The position numbers and the translations under genes were made by a program. Below are positions 13,601 through 24,900 of a stretch of 64,000 bases of DNA, one piece after another (position 1 is the first letter of the stretch; the number at the start of each line of letters is the position of its first letter). Source of the stretch: Ptiloglossa arizonensis (Eukaryota > Arthropoda > Insecta > Hymenoptera > Colletidae). The notes under the pieces are model-generated. The model was not told the origin of the DNA, did no database searches, and saw nothing but the letters and a program-made list of their open reading frames with translations. The DNA is taken from assembly GCF_051014685.1 (NCBI RefSeq), contig NC_135059.1, forward strand, positions 620,001-684,000. Reading direction: 5' to 3'.

Positions 13601-15300
13601 AGCATCAGAACTGCGAAAATTTTGAGTTTCTCGAGCGTTTCTTACCTCCAAACTGCCATATCTCGGGAAAGGATTGAACAATCCGCAAAATTTCTGTTGC
13701 ATCTGAAAGAAGCAACTCGCCCGATTACAACGGTATGCGTACTTTTCCCCTAGGCCGTTCTAGTTATTCGTTTCAAGCATCAGAACTGCGAAAATTTTGA
13801 GTTTCTCAAGCGTTTCTTACCTCCAAACTGCCACATCTCGCGAACGGATTGACCAATCCGCAAAATTTCTGTTGCATCTGAAAGAAGAAACTCGCCCGAT
13901 TACAACGGTATGCGTATTTTTCCCCTAGGCCGTTCCAGTTATTCGTTTCGAGCATCAGAACTGCGAAAATTTTGAGTTTCTCGAGCGTTTCTTACCTCCA
14001 AACTGCCATATCTCGGGAAAGGATTGAACAATCCGCAAAATTTCTGTTGCGTCTGAAAGAAGCAACTCGCCCGATTACAACGGTATGCGTACTTTTCCCC
14101 TAGGCCGTTCTAGTTATTCGTTTCGAGCATCAGAACTGCGAAAACTTTGAGTTTCTCAAGCGTTTCTTACCTCCAAACTGCCATATCTCGCGAACGGATT
14201 GACCAATCCGTAAAATTTCTGTTGCATCTGAAAGTAGAGACTCGCCCGATTACAACGGTATGCGTACTTTTCCCCTAGGCCGTTCTAGTTATTCGTTTCG
14301 AGCATCAGAACTGCGAAAATTTTGAGTTTCTCAAGCGTTTCTTACCTCCAAACTGCCATATCTCGCGAAAGGATTGACCAATCCGCAAAATTTCTGTTGC
14401 ATCTGAAAGAAGAAACTCGCCCGATTACAACAGTATGCGTACTTTTCCCCTAGGCCGTTCCAGTTATTCGTTTCGAGCATCAGAACTGCGAAAATTTTGA
14501 GTTTCTCGAGCGTTTCTTACCTCCAAACTGCCATATCTCGGGAAAGGATTGAAAAATCCGCAAAATTTCTGTTGCATCTGAAAGAAGCAACTCGCCCGAT
14601 TACAACGGTATGCGTACTTTTCCCCTAGGCCGTTCTAGTTATTCGTTTCGAGCATCAGAACTGCGAAAATTTTGAGTTTCTCAAGCGTTTCTTACCTCCA
14701 AACTGCCATATCTCGCGAAAGGATTGACCAATCCGCAAAATTTCTGTTGCATCTGAAAGAAGAAACTCGCCCGATTACAACAGTATGCGTACTTTTCCCC
14801 TAGGCCGTTCCAGTTATTCGTTTCGAGCATCAGAACTGCGAAAATTTTGAGTTTCTCGAGCGTTTCTTACCTCCAAACTGCCATATCTCGGGAAAGGATT
14901 GAAAAATCCGCAAAATTTCTGTTGCATCTGAAAGAAGCAACTCGCCCGATTACAACGGTATGCGTACTTTTCCCCTAGGCCGTTCTAGTTATTCGTTTCA
15001 AGCATCAGAACTGCGAAAATTTTGAGTTTCTCAAGCGTTTCTTACCTCCAAACTGCCACATCTCGCGAACGGATTGACCAATCCGCAAAATTTCTGTTGC
15101 ATCTGAAAGAAGAAACACGCCCGATTACAACGGTATGCGTACTTTTCCCCTAGGCCGTTCCAGTTATTCGTTTCGAGCATCAGAACTGCGAAAATTTTGA
15201 GTTTCTCAAGCATTTCTTACCTCCAAACTGCCATATCTCGGGAAAGGATTGAACAATCCGCAAAATTTCTGTTGCATCTGAAAGAAGAAACTCGCCCCAT
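10700..15300 (+). repeat. Nested satellite duplications with 4-, 7- and 24-monomer offsets
   Basis: A three-monomer variant group near 10831 recurs at 15031, exactly 4200 bp (24 monomers) away. Inside this interval the private variant atccgtaaaa starts at 12281, 12981 and 14206, spaced 700 and 1225 bp (4 and 7 monomers). The variant tatgcgtattttt recurs in the groups near 11.6, 12.0, 13.6 and 13.9 kb. Everything between is 175-bp satellite. Confidence 0.8.
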
Positions 15301-16299
15301 TACAACGGTATGCGTACTTTTCCCCTAGGCCGTTCCAGTTATTCGTTTCGAGCATCAGAACTGCGAAAATTTTGAGTTTCTCGAGCGTTTCTTACCTCCA
15401 AACTGCCATATCTCGGGAAAGGATTGAACAATCCGCAAAATTTCTGTTGCATCTGAAAGTCGAAACTCGCCCGATTACAACGGTATGCGTACTTTTCCCC
15501 TAGGCCGTTCTAGTTATTCGTTTCGAGCATCAGAACTGCGAAATTTTTGAGTTTCTCAAGCGTTTCTTACCTCCAAACAGCCATATCTCGCGAACGGATT
15601 GACCAGTCCGCAAAATTTCTGTTGCATCTGAAAGAAGCAACTCGCCCGATTACAACGGTATGCGTACTTTTCCCCTAGGCCGTTCTAGTTATTCGTTTCA
15701 AGCATCAGAACTGCGAAAATTTTGAGTTTCTCAAGCGTTTCTTACCTCCAAACTGCCACATCTCGCGAACGGATTGACCAATCCGCAAAATTTCTGTTGC
15801 ATCTGAAAGAAGAAACTCGCCCGATTACAACGGTATGCGTACTTTTCCCCTAGGGCGTTCTAGTTATTCGTTTCGAGCATCAGAACTGCGAAAATTTTGA
15901 GTTTCTCAAGCGTTTCTTACATCCAAACTGCCATATCTCGCGAACGGATTGACCAATCCGCAAAATTTGTATTGCATCTGAAAGTGGAAACTCGCCCGAT
16001 TACAACGGTATGCGTACTGTTCCCCTAGGCCGTTCTAGTTATTCGTTTCGAGCATCAGAACTGCGAATATTTTGAGTTTCTCAAGCGTTTCTTACCTCCA
16101 AACTGCCATATCTCGCGAACGATTTGACCAATCCGCAAAATTTCTGTTGCATCTGAAAGAAGAAACTCGCCCGATTACAACGGTATGCGTACTTTTGCCC
16201 TAGGCCGTTCCAGTTATTCGTTTCGCGCATCATAACTGCGAAAATTTTGAGTTTCTCGAGCGTTTCTTACCTCCAAACTGCCATATCTCGGGAAAGGAT

Positions 16300-18400
16300 T
16301 GAACAAGCCGCAAAATTTCTGTTGCATCTGAAAGTCGAAACTCGCCCGATTACAACGGTATGCGTACTTTTCCCCTAGGCCGTTCTAGTTATTCGTTTCG
16401 AGCATCAGAACTGCGAAATTTTTGAGTTTCTCAAGCGTTTCTTACCTCCAAACTGCCATATCTGTCGAACGGATTGACCAATCCGCAAAATTTCTGTTGC
16501 GTCTGAAAGAAGCAACTCGCCCGATTACAACGGTATGCGTACTTTTCCCCTAGGCCGTTCTAGTTATTCGTTTCGAGCTTCAGAACTGCGAAATTTTTGA
16601 GTTTCTCAAGCGTTTCTTACCTTCAAACTGCCATATCTCGCGAACGGATTGACCAATCCGCAAAATTTCTGTTGCATCCGAAAGAAGCTACTCGCCCGAT
16701 TACAACGGTATGCGTACTTTTCCCCTAGGGCGTTCTAGTTATTCGTTTCGAGCATCAGAACTGCGAAAATTTTGAGTTTCTCAAGCGTTTCTTACCTCCA
16801 AACTGCCATATCTCGCGAACGGATTGACCAATCCGCAAAATTTGTATTGCATCTGAAAGTAGAAACTCGCCCGATTACAACGGTATGCGTACTTTTCCCC
16901 TAGGCCGTTCTAGTTATTCGTTTCGAGCATCAGAACTGCGAATATTTTGAGTTTCTCAAGCGTTTCTTACCTCCAAACTGCCATATCTCGCGAACGATTT
17001 GACCAATCCGCAAAATTTCTGTTGCATCTGAAAGAAGAAACTCGCCCGATTACAACGGTATGCGTACTTTTCCCCTAGGCCGTTCCAGTTATTCGTTTCG
17101 AGCATCATAACTGCGAAAATTTTGAGTTTCTCGAGCGTTTCTTACCTCCAAACTGCCATATCTCGGGAAAGGATTGAACAAGCCGCAAAATTTCTGTTGC
17201 ATCTGAAAGTCGAAACTCGCCCGATTACAACGGTATGCGTACTTTTCCCCTAGGCCGTTCTAGTTATTCGTTTCGAGCATCAGAACTGCGAAATTTTTGA
17301 GTTTCTCAAGCGTTTCTTACCTCCAAACTGCCATATCTCGCGAACGTATTGACCAATCCGCAAAATTTCTGTTGCATCTGAAAGAAGCAACTCGCCCGAT
17401 TACAACGGTATGCGTACTTTTCCCCTAGGCCGTTCTAGTAATTCGTTTCGAGCATCAGAACTACGAAAATTTTGAGTTTCTCAAGCGTTTCTTACCTCCA
17501 AACTGCCATATCTCGGGAAAGGATTGAACAATCCGCAAAATTTCTGTTGCATCTGAAAGTCGAAACTCGCCCGATTACAACGGTATGCGTACTTTTCCCC
17601 TAGGCCGTTCTAGTAATTCGTTTCGAGCATCAGAACTGCGAAATTTTTGAGTTTCTCAAGCGTTTCTTACCTCCAAACTGCCATATCTGTCGAACGGACT
17701 GACCAATCCGCAAAATTTCTGTTGCGTCTGAAAGAAGCAACTCGCCCGATTACAACGGTATGCGTACTTTTCCCCTAGGCCGTTCTAGTTATTCGTTTCG
17801 AGCTTCAGAACTGCGAAATTTTTGAGTTTCTCAAGCGTTTCTTACCTTCAAACTGCCATATCTCGCGAACGGATTGACCAATCCGCAAAATTTCTGTTGC
17901 ATCCGAAAGAAGCTACTCGCCCGATTACAACGGTATGCGTACTTTTCCCCTAGGGCGTTCTAGTTATTCGTTTCGAGCATCAGAACTGCGAAAATTTTGA
18001 GTTTCTCAAGCGTTTCTTACCTCCAAACTGCCATATCTCGCGAACGGATTGACCAATCCGCAAAATTTGTATTGCATCTGAAAGTAGAAACTCGCCCGAT
18101 TACAACGGTATGCGTACTTTTCCCCTAGGCCGTTCTAGTTATTCGTTTCGAGCATCAGAACTGCGAATATTTTGAGTTTCTCAAGCGTTTCTTACCTCCA
18201 AACTGCCATATCTCGCGAACGATTTGACCAATCCGCAAAATTTCGGTTGCATCTGAAAGAAGAAACTCGCCCGATTACAACGGTATGCGTACCTTTCCCC
18301 TAGGCCGTTCCAGTTATTCGTTTCGAGCATCAGAACTGCGAAAATTTTGAGTTTCTCGAGCGTTTCTTACCTCCAAACTGCCATATCTCGGGAAAGGATT
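16300..18400 (+). repeat. Seven-monomer (1225 bp) higher-order repeat
   Basis: The markers tctgtcgaacgg at 16461 and 17686, and the aatttgtattgc variant near 16842 and 18067, are both 1225 bp apart, so a run of seven monomers has been duplicated. The variant aacaagccgc (near 16310 and 17184) lies in the same region. This block abuts the start of the 6.9-kb tandem duplication. Confidence 0.8.
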
Positions 18401-18699
18401 GAACAATCCGCAAAATTTCTGTTGCATCTGAAAGTAGAAACTCGCCCGATTACAACGGTATGCGTACTTTTCCCCTAGGCCGTTCTAGTTATTCGTTTCG
18501 AGCATCAGAACTGCGAATATTTTGAGTTTCTCAAGCGTTTCTTACCTCCAAACTGCCATATCTCGCGAACGGATTGACCAATCCGCAAAATTTCTGTTGC
18601 ATCTGAAAGAAGCAGCTCGCCCGATTACAACGGTATGCGTACTTTTCCCCTAGGCCGTTCTAGTTATTCGTTTCGAGCATCAGAACTGCGAAATTTTTG

Positions 18700-20500
18700 A
18701 GTTTCTCAAGCGTTTCTTACCTTCAAACTACCATATCTCTCGAACGGATTGACCAATCCGCAAAATTTCTGTTGCATCTGGAAGAAGCTACTCGCCCGAT
18801 TACAACGGTATGCGTACTTTTCCCCTAGGCCGTTCTAGTAATTCGTTTCGAGCATCAGAACTGCGAAAATTTTGAGTTTCTCAAGCGTTTCTTACCTCCA
18901 AACTGCCATATCTCGCGAACGGATTGACCAATCCGCAAAATTTCTGTTGCACCGGAAAGTAGAAACTCGCCCGACTACAACGGTATGCGTACTTTTCCCC
19001 TAGGCCCTTCCAGTTATTCGTTTCGAGCATCAGAACTGCGAAAATTTTGAGTTTCTCAAGCGTTTCTTACCTCCAAACTGCCACATCTGGCGAACGGATT
19101 GACCAATCCGCAAAATTTCTGTTGCATCTGAAAGAAGAAACTCGCCCGATTACAACGGTATGCGTACTTTTCCCCTAGGCCGTTCCAGTTATTCGTTTCG
19201 AGCATCAGAACTGCGAAAATTTTGAGTTTCTCGAGCGTTTCTTACCTCCAAACTGCCATATCTCGGGAAAGGATTGAACAATTCGCAAAATTTCTGTTGC
19301 ATCTGAAAGAAGCAGCTCGCCCGATTACAACGGTATGCGTACTTTTCCCCTAGGCCGTTCTAGTTATTCGTTTCGAGCATCAGAACTGCGAAATTTTTGA
19401 GTTTCTCAAGCGTTTCTTACCTTCAAACTACCATATCTCGCGAACGGATTGACCAATCCGCAAAATTTCTGTTGCATCTGGAAGAAGCTACTCGCCCGAT
19501 TACAACGGTATGCGTACTTTTCCCCTAGGCCGTTCTAGTAATTCGTTTCGAGCATCAGAACTGCGAAAATTTTGAGTTTCTCAAGCGTTTCTTACCTCCA
19601 AACTGCCATATCTCGCGAACGGATTGACCAATCCGCAAAATTTCTGTTGCACCGGAAAGTAGAAACTCGCCCGACTACAACGGTATGCGTACTTTTCCCC
19701 TAGGCCGTTCCAGTTATTCGTTTCGAGCATCAGAACTGCGAAAATTTTGAGTTTCTCAAGCGTTTCTTACCTCCAAACTGCCACATCTGGCGAACGGATT
19801 GACCAATCCGCAAAATTTCTGTTGCATCTGAAAGAAGAAACTCGCCCGATTACAACGGTATGCGTACTTTTCCCCTAGGCCGTTCCAGTTATTCGTTTCG
19901 AGCATCAGAACTGCGAAAATTTTGAGTTTCTCGAGCGTTTCTTACCTCCAAGCTGCCATATCTCGGGAAAGGTTTGAACAATCCGCAAAATTTCTGTTGC
20001 ATCTGAAAGAAGCAACTCGCCCGATTACAACGGTATGCGTACTTTTCCCCTAGGCCGTTCTAGTTATTCGTTTCAAGCATCAGAACTGCGAAAATTTTGA
20101 GTTTCTCAAGCGTTTCTTACCTCCAAACTGCCATATCTCGCGAACGGATTGACCAATCCGCAAAATTTCTGTTGCATCTGAAAGTAGAAACTCGCCCGAT
20201 TACAACGGTATGCGTACTTTTCCCCTTGGCCTTTCTAGTTATTCGTTTCGAGCAATAGAACTGCGAAAATTTTGAGTTTCTCAAGCGTTTCTTACCTCCA
20301 AACTGCCATATCTCGGGAAAGGATTGACCAATCCGCAAAATTTCTGTTGCACCGGAAAGCAGAAACTCGCCCCACTACAACGGTATGCGTACTTTTCCCC
20401 TAGGCCGTTCCAGTTATTCGTTTCGAGCATCAGAACTGCGAAAATTTTGAGTTTCTCAAGCGTTTCTTACCTCCAAACTGCCACATCTCGCGAACGGATT
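18700..20500 (+). repeat. Four-monomer (700 bp) higher-order repeat
   Basis: The private variant ttgcaccggaaag is found at 18951, 19651 and 20351, exactly 700 bp apart, together with neighbouring variants such as catctggcgaacgg and ctggaagaagcta. The third copy is more diverged. The whole block recurs 6917 bp downstream (25868, 26568, 27268). Confidence 0.85.
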
Positions 20501-21013
20501 GACCATTCCGCAAAATTTCTGTTGCATCTGAAAGAAGAAACTCGCCCGTTTACAACGGTATGCGTACTTTTCCCCTAGGCCGTTCCAGTTATTCGTTTCG
20601 AGCATCAGAACTGCGAAAATTTTGAGTTTCTCAAGCGTTTCTTACCTCCAAACTGCCATATCTCGCGAACGGATTGACCAATCCGCAAAATTTCTGTTGC
20701 ATCTGAAAGTAGAAACTCGCCCGATTACAACGGTATGCGTACTTTTCCCCTTGGTCTTTCTAGTTATTCGTTTCGAGCATTAGAACTGCGAAAATTTTGA
20801 GTTTCTCAAGCGTTTCTTACCTCCAAACTGCCATATCTCGGGAAAGGATTGAACAATCCGCAAAATTTCTGTTGCATCTGAAAGTAGAAACTCGCCCGAT
20901 TACAACGGTATGCGTACTTTTCCCCTAGGCCGTTCTAGTTATTCGTTTCGAGGATCAGAACTGCGAATATTTTGAGTTTCTCAAGCGTTTCTTACCTCCA
21001 AACTGCCATACTA

Positions 21014-21030
21014 GCAAACTGCCATAACAG
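21014..21030 (+). other. 17-bp satellite-derived insertion in the left mariner terminus
   Basis: Between cta (21011-21013) and ccttgatc (21031) lies gcaaactgccataacag. Its bases caaactgccata copy the 12 bp just left of and including the target TA (ending at 21010). The right terminus has no such insertion. It looks like filler DNA templated from the flank, added during insertion, failed excision or repair. The other three copies have the same 17 bp. Confidence 0.75.
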
Positions 21031-21054
21031 CCTTGATCAAAAAGTTCTAGGACT
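21031..21054 (+). repeat. Mariner A left terminal inverted repeat
   Basis: Twenty-four bases beginning ccttgatcaaaaagttc. They match the minus strand of 21948-21971 at 23 of 24 positions, the difference being C versus T at position 17. Mariner transposase binds such ends. Confidence 0.9.
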
Positions 21055-21220
21055 GTCCCCCGTGTGTCGCTGTCAGTCACCCGATTGTTTCTTTTTTTTT
21101 TTGTTAGGTTACCATATCTGTCATTAACACTTCCTTCCAATTTCAGCATCATAGCTTGATATTTGTAAAAGTTACGTTGTACTGAGCACATCTCCTTTGT
21201 TCGTGTCTTCGATTTTGAAA

Positions 21221-21649
21221 ATGGCATCATTTGAGCATCAACGAGTTTGCATTAAATTTTGTGTAAAAAACGGATTTAACGGTCCGCAGACCTTGGATAT
21301 GTTGGAGAAGTGTTTCGGCAACGATACTGTTTCGAGATCAAATGTTTTTCGATGGCACGAACGCTTCAGAAGTGGTCGTGAGTCGGTCGAGGATGACAAA
21401 CGCAGTGGCAGGCCGACAACGTCGAAAACCGATGAAAACATCGATAAAATTCAAGAAATGTTGTCCGAAAACCGCAAATTGACCATCAGAGAGCTGGCAG
21501 AGGACTTGAACATTGTTTATGGATCCGTTCAAGACGTTTTGGCTAGTGAATTCGTCAAAAAAGGCCAGATTTGTGGGCAAACAACTCGTGGATTTTGCAC
21601 CACGATAACGCACCGGCGCACAATGCGATCCTTATCCGCGAGTTTTTGA
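21221..21649 (+). pseudogene. Mariner transposase, N-terminal DNA-binding fragment (copy A)
   Basis: The ATG at 21221 (MASFEHQRV) is chosen over an upstream in-frame Met at 21197 because it fits the usual mariner start. About 142 codons are open, of which residues 1 to about 114 look like transposase. Residues 4-52 form the first helix-turn-helix (HTH_48 type, with FRWHERFRSGRES). Residues 57-66 hold the mariner linker EDDKRSGRP. Residues 72-107 form the second helix-turn-helix, ending YGSVQDVL. In intact relatives the catalytic domain with the first aspartate (a DE-W type motif) follows. Here the sequence jumps, near 21545-21553, to the region just before the second catalytic aspartate and in another frame. 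The last residues to the stop at 21647-21649 are out-of-frame read-through. At best this encodes a terminal-repeat-binding stub. Confidence 0.9.
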
Positions 21650-21921
21650 CGAAAAACAACACGAACACTATCCAGCAGCCTTCAAATTCACCAGATCTGG
21701 CTCCCTGCGACTTTTTTCTGTTCAACCGAATTAAAAAACCGCTTCGCGGAACGCGTTACAGTACCCGAGAGGAGGTCATGACAAAATCGAAGACGGCTCT
21801 GATGGACATACCGAAAATTGAGTACCAGCGGTGTTTCGAGGATTGGATCAAGCGCTGGCGCAAGTGCATTGCAGTCAATGGGGACTACTTTGAAGGGGAC
21901 CATATCGATTTGGACGAATAA
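21553..21921 (+). pseudogene. Mariner transposase, C-terminal catalytic fragment (copy A)
   Basis: This frame, shifted relative to the N-terminal fragment, is open from 21550 and resembles transposase from RQKRPDLW (21553) to the TAA at 21919. Residues 13-23 are WILHHDNAPAH, where D18 is the second catalytic aspartate. SPDLAPCDFFLF follows with D53 as the third; exactly 34 residues lie between them, the DD34D spacing that defines mariner. The C-terminus has the typical KRWRKCIAVNGDYFEGD. No ATG precedes the catalytic motifs, so it is unlikely to be translated alone. With the N fragment it totals about 236 residues against about 345 in intact mariners, so about 110 residues, including the first catalytic aspartate, are lost. 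Confidence 0.92.
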
Positions 21922-21947
21922 ATTTGTATTTTTGATTTTATGAACAA

Positions 21948-21971
21948 AGTCCTAAAACTTTTTGATCAAGG
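21948..21971 (-). repeat. Mariner A right terminal inverted repeat
   Basis: On the minus strand it reads ccttgatcaaaaagttt and on. It is preceded by the terminal cta (21972-21974) and then the duplicated TA of the target. This is the better preserved end. Confidence 0.9.
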
Positions 21972-21974
21972 TAG

Positions 21975-24900
21975 TATCTCGCGAACGGTTTGACCAATCC
22001 CGAAAATTTCTGTTGCATCTGAAAGAAGAAACTCGCCCGATTACAACGGTATGCGTACTTTTCCCCTAGGCCGTTCCAGTTATTCGTTTCGAGCACCAGA
22101 ACTGCGAAAATTTTGAGTTTCTCGAGCGTTTCTTACCTCCAAAGTGCCATATCTCGGGAAAGGATTGAACAATCCGCAAAATTTCAGTTGCATCTGAAAG
22201 TCAAAACTCGCCCGATTACAACGGTATGCGTACTTTTCCCCTAGGCCGTTCTAGTAATTCGTTTCGAGCATCAGAACTGCGAAATTTTTGAGTTTCTGAA
22301 GCGTTTCTTACCTCCAAACTGCCATATCTGGCGAACGGATTGACCAATCCGCAAAATTTTGTTGCGTCTGAAAGAAGCAACTCGCCCGATTACAACGGTA
22401 TGCGTACTTTTCCCCTAGGCCGTTCTAGTTATTCGTTTCGAGCATCAGAACTGCGAAAATTTTGAGTTTCTCAAGCGTTTCTTACCTCCAAACTGCCATA
22501 TCTCGCGAACGGATCGACCAATCCGAAAAATTTCTGTTGCATCTGAAAGAAGCAGCTCGCCCGATTACAACGGTATGCGTACTTTTCCCCTAGGCCGTTC
22601 TAGTTATTCGTTTCGAGCATCAGAACTGCGAAATATTTGAGTTTCTCAAGCGTTTCTTACCTCCAAACTGCCATATCTCGCGAACGGATTGACCAATCCG
22701 CAAAATTTCTGTTGCAACTGAAAGTAGAGACTCGCCCGATTACAACGGTATGCGTACTTTTCCCCTAGGCCGTTCTAGTTATTCGTTTCGAGCATCAGAA
22801 CTGCGAAAACTTTGAGTTTCTCAAGCGTTTCTTACCTCCAAACTGCCATATCTCGCGAACTGATTGACCAATCCGCAAAATTTCTGTTGCATCTGAAAGA
22901 AGAAACTCGCCCGATTAGAACGGTATGCGTACTTTTCCCCTAGGCCGTTCCAGTTGTTCGTTTCGAGCATCAGAACTGCGAAAATTTTGAGTTTCTCAAG
23001 CGTTTCTTCCCTCCAAACTGCCATATCTCGGGAAAGGATTGAACAATCCGCAAAATTTCTGTTGCATCTGAAAGTCGAAACTAGCCCGATTACAACGGTA
23101 TGCGTACTTTTCCCCTAGGCCGTTCTAGTTATTCGTTTCGAGCATCAGAACTGCGAAAATTTTCAGTTTCGCAAGCGTTTCTTACCTCCAAACTGCCATA
23201 TCTCGCGAACGGATTGACCAATCCGCAAAATTTCTGTTGCATCTGAAAGTAGAAACTCGCCCGATTACAACGGTATGCGTAGTTTTCCCCTGGGCCGTTC
23301 TAGTTATTCGTTTCGAGCATCAGAACTGCGAAATTTTTGAGTTTGTCAAGCGTTTCTTACCTCCAAACTGCCATGTCTCGCGAACGGATTGACCAATCCG
23401 CAAAATTTCTGTTGCATCTGAAAGTAGAAACTCGCCCGATTACAAGGCTATGCGTACTTTTCCCCTAGGCCGTTCTAGTTATTCGTTTCGAGCATCAGAA
23501 CTGCGAAAATTTAGAGTTTCTCAAGCGTTTCTTACCTCCAAACTGCCATATCTCGCGAACGGATTGACCAATCCGCAAAATTTCTGTTGCAACTGAAAGT
23601 AGAGACTCGCCCGATTACAACGGTATGCGTACTTTTCCCCTAGGCCGTTCTAGTTATTCGTTTCGAGCATCAGAACTGCGAAAACTTTGAGTTTCTCAAG
23701 CGTTTCTTACCTCCAAACTGACATATATCTCGCGAACTGATTGACCAATCCGCAAAATTTCTGTTGCATCTGAAAGAAGAAACTCGCCCGATTAGAACGG
23801 TATGCGTACTTTTCCCCTAGGCCGTTCTAGTTATTCGTTTCGAGCATCAGAACTGCGAATATTTTGAGTTTCTCAAGCGTTTCTTACCTCCAAACTGCCA
23901 TATCTCGCGAACGATTTGACCAATCCGCAAAATTTCTGTTGCATCTGAAAGAAGAAACTCGCCCGATTACAACGGTATGCGTACTTTTCCCCTAGGCCGT
24001 TCCAGTTATTCGTTTCGAGCATCATAACTGCGAAAATTTTGAGTTTCTCGAGCGTTTCTTACCTCCAAACTGCCATATCTCGGGAAAGGATTGAACAAGC
24101 CGCAAAATTTCTGTTGCATCTGAAAGTCGAAACTCGCCCGATTACAACGGTATGCGTACTTTTCCCCTAGGCCGTTCTAGTTATTCGTTTCGAGCATCAG
24201 AACTGCGAAATTTTTGAGTTTCTCAAGCGTTTCTTACCTCCAAACTGCCATATCTCGCGAACGTATTGACCAATCCGCAAAATTTCTGTTGCATCTGAAA
24301 GAAGCAACTCGCCCGATTACAACGGTATGCGTACTTTTCCCCTAGGCCGTTCTAGTAATTCGTTTCGAGCATCAGAACTACGAAATTTTTGAGTTTCTCA
24401 AGCGTTTCTTACCTCCAAACTGCCATATCTCGGGAAAGGATTGAACAATCCGCAAAATTTCTGTTGCATCTGAAAGTCGAAACTCGCCCGATTACAACGG
24501 TATGCGTACTTTTCCCCTAGGCCGTTCTAGTAATTCGTTTCGAGCATCAGAACTGCGAAATTTTTGAGTTTCTCAAGCGTTTCTTACCTCCAAACTGCCA
24601 TATCTGTCGAACGGACTGACCAATCCGCAAAATTTCTGTTGCGTCTGAAAGAAGCAACTCGCCCGATTACAACGGTATGCGTACTTTTCCCCTAGGCCGT
24701 TCTAGTTATTCGTTTCGAGCTTCAGAACTGCGAAATTTTTGAGTTTCTCAAGCGTTTCTTACCTTCAAACTGCCATATCTCGCGAACGGATTGACCAATC
24801 CGCAAAATTTCTGTTGCATCCGAAAGAAGCTACTCGCCCGATTACAACGGTATGCGTACTTTTCCCCTAGGGCGTTCTAGTTATTCGTTTCGAGCATCAG

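Larger units (their letters stand above)
1..21010 (+). repeat. Left satellite array, 120 monomers of 175 bp
   Basis: Head-to-tail copies of a 175-bp unit start at 1, 176, 351 and so on; the unit next to mariner A starts at 21000. That is 120 monomers with a net length change of only 1 bp, and I located that deletion near 4890 (gcgttgttacc for gcgtttcttacc). Copies differ by scattered substitutions. Common variant sites are the four bases after ctgaaag (aagc, aaga, taga, tcga), tctcgcgaa versus tctcgggaa, and gaaaatttt, gaaattttt or gaatatttt. The unit is about 44% G+C. Since 175 is not a multiple of 3, reading frames rotate between copies and there is no coding periodicity. There is no unique DNA in this stretch. 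It is probably centromeric or pericentromeric satellite, but location cannot be shown from sequence. Confidence 0.98.
21011..21974 (+). mobile_element. Degenerate mariner element, copy A
   Basis: A 964-bp Tc1/mariner element inserted in the satellite monomer at the TA of gccaTAtctcg; TA is duplicated at 21009-21010 and 21975-21976. The terminal inverted repeats share 23 of 24 bases in the block starting ccttgatcaaaaagtt. The right end reads ctaccttgatc on the minus strand. The left end has cta, then a 17-bp insertion, then ccttgatc. Inside are a 5' region with an 11-T tract (21092-21102), a broken transposase in two frames, and an AATAAA at 21917-21922 overlapping the stop codon. Intact mariners are near 1.3 kb, so about 0.33 kb is missing. 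It cannot encode an active transposase, but the right end at least looks intact. Confidence 0.95.
16911..23827 (+). repeat. First unit of a 6917-bp tandem duplication (contains mariner A)
   Basis: From about 16.9 kb the order of monomer variants matches the sequence 6917 bp downstream, through the 7-mer and 4-mer blocks, mariner A and the first four monomers after it. The length fits 34 monomers (5950 bp) plus 966 bp (element and target duplication) plus a net 1 bp of small indels (a 1-bp loss near 22357, a 2-bp gain near 23720). The junction with the second unit lies between 23796 and 23828, in phase within a monomer. The stated ends are therefore good to about 30 bp. Past the fourth monomer after the mariner the two units differ in monomer order. 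Confidence 0.85.

Noticed and set aside
1..21010. CRISPR-like regular repeats
   Set aside because: The whole 175-bp unit repeats without unique spacers, there are no cas genes, and the context is eukaryotic.
21092..21102. Poly-T run as a retroposon tail (reverse-strand poly-A)
   Set aside because: It lies inside the mariner, between the terminal repeat and the coding region, is identical in all four copies, and has no target duplication of its own.
21197..21220. Upstream in-frame Met (21197) as transposase start
   Set aside because: The extra eight residues are not typical of mariner transposases; the Met at 21221 fits the family start better.
20955..21230. Minus-strand open frame of 91 codons across the satellite-mariner junction, and its counterparts near 27872, 31113 and 34352
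   Set aside because: It reads the antisense of the mariner 5' region and satellite; no homology is recognisable. Likewise the minus-strand frames inside the transposase are shadows.
21571..21573. TTG as a start for the C-terminal transposase fragment
   Set aside because: Non-ATG starts of this kind are not expected in an animal gene. The frame is simply open from 21550 because of the deletion.
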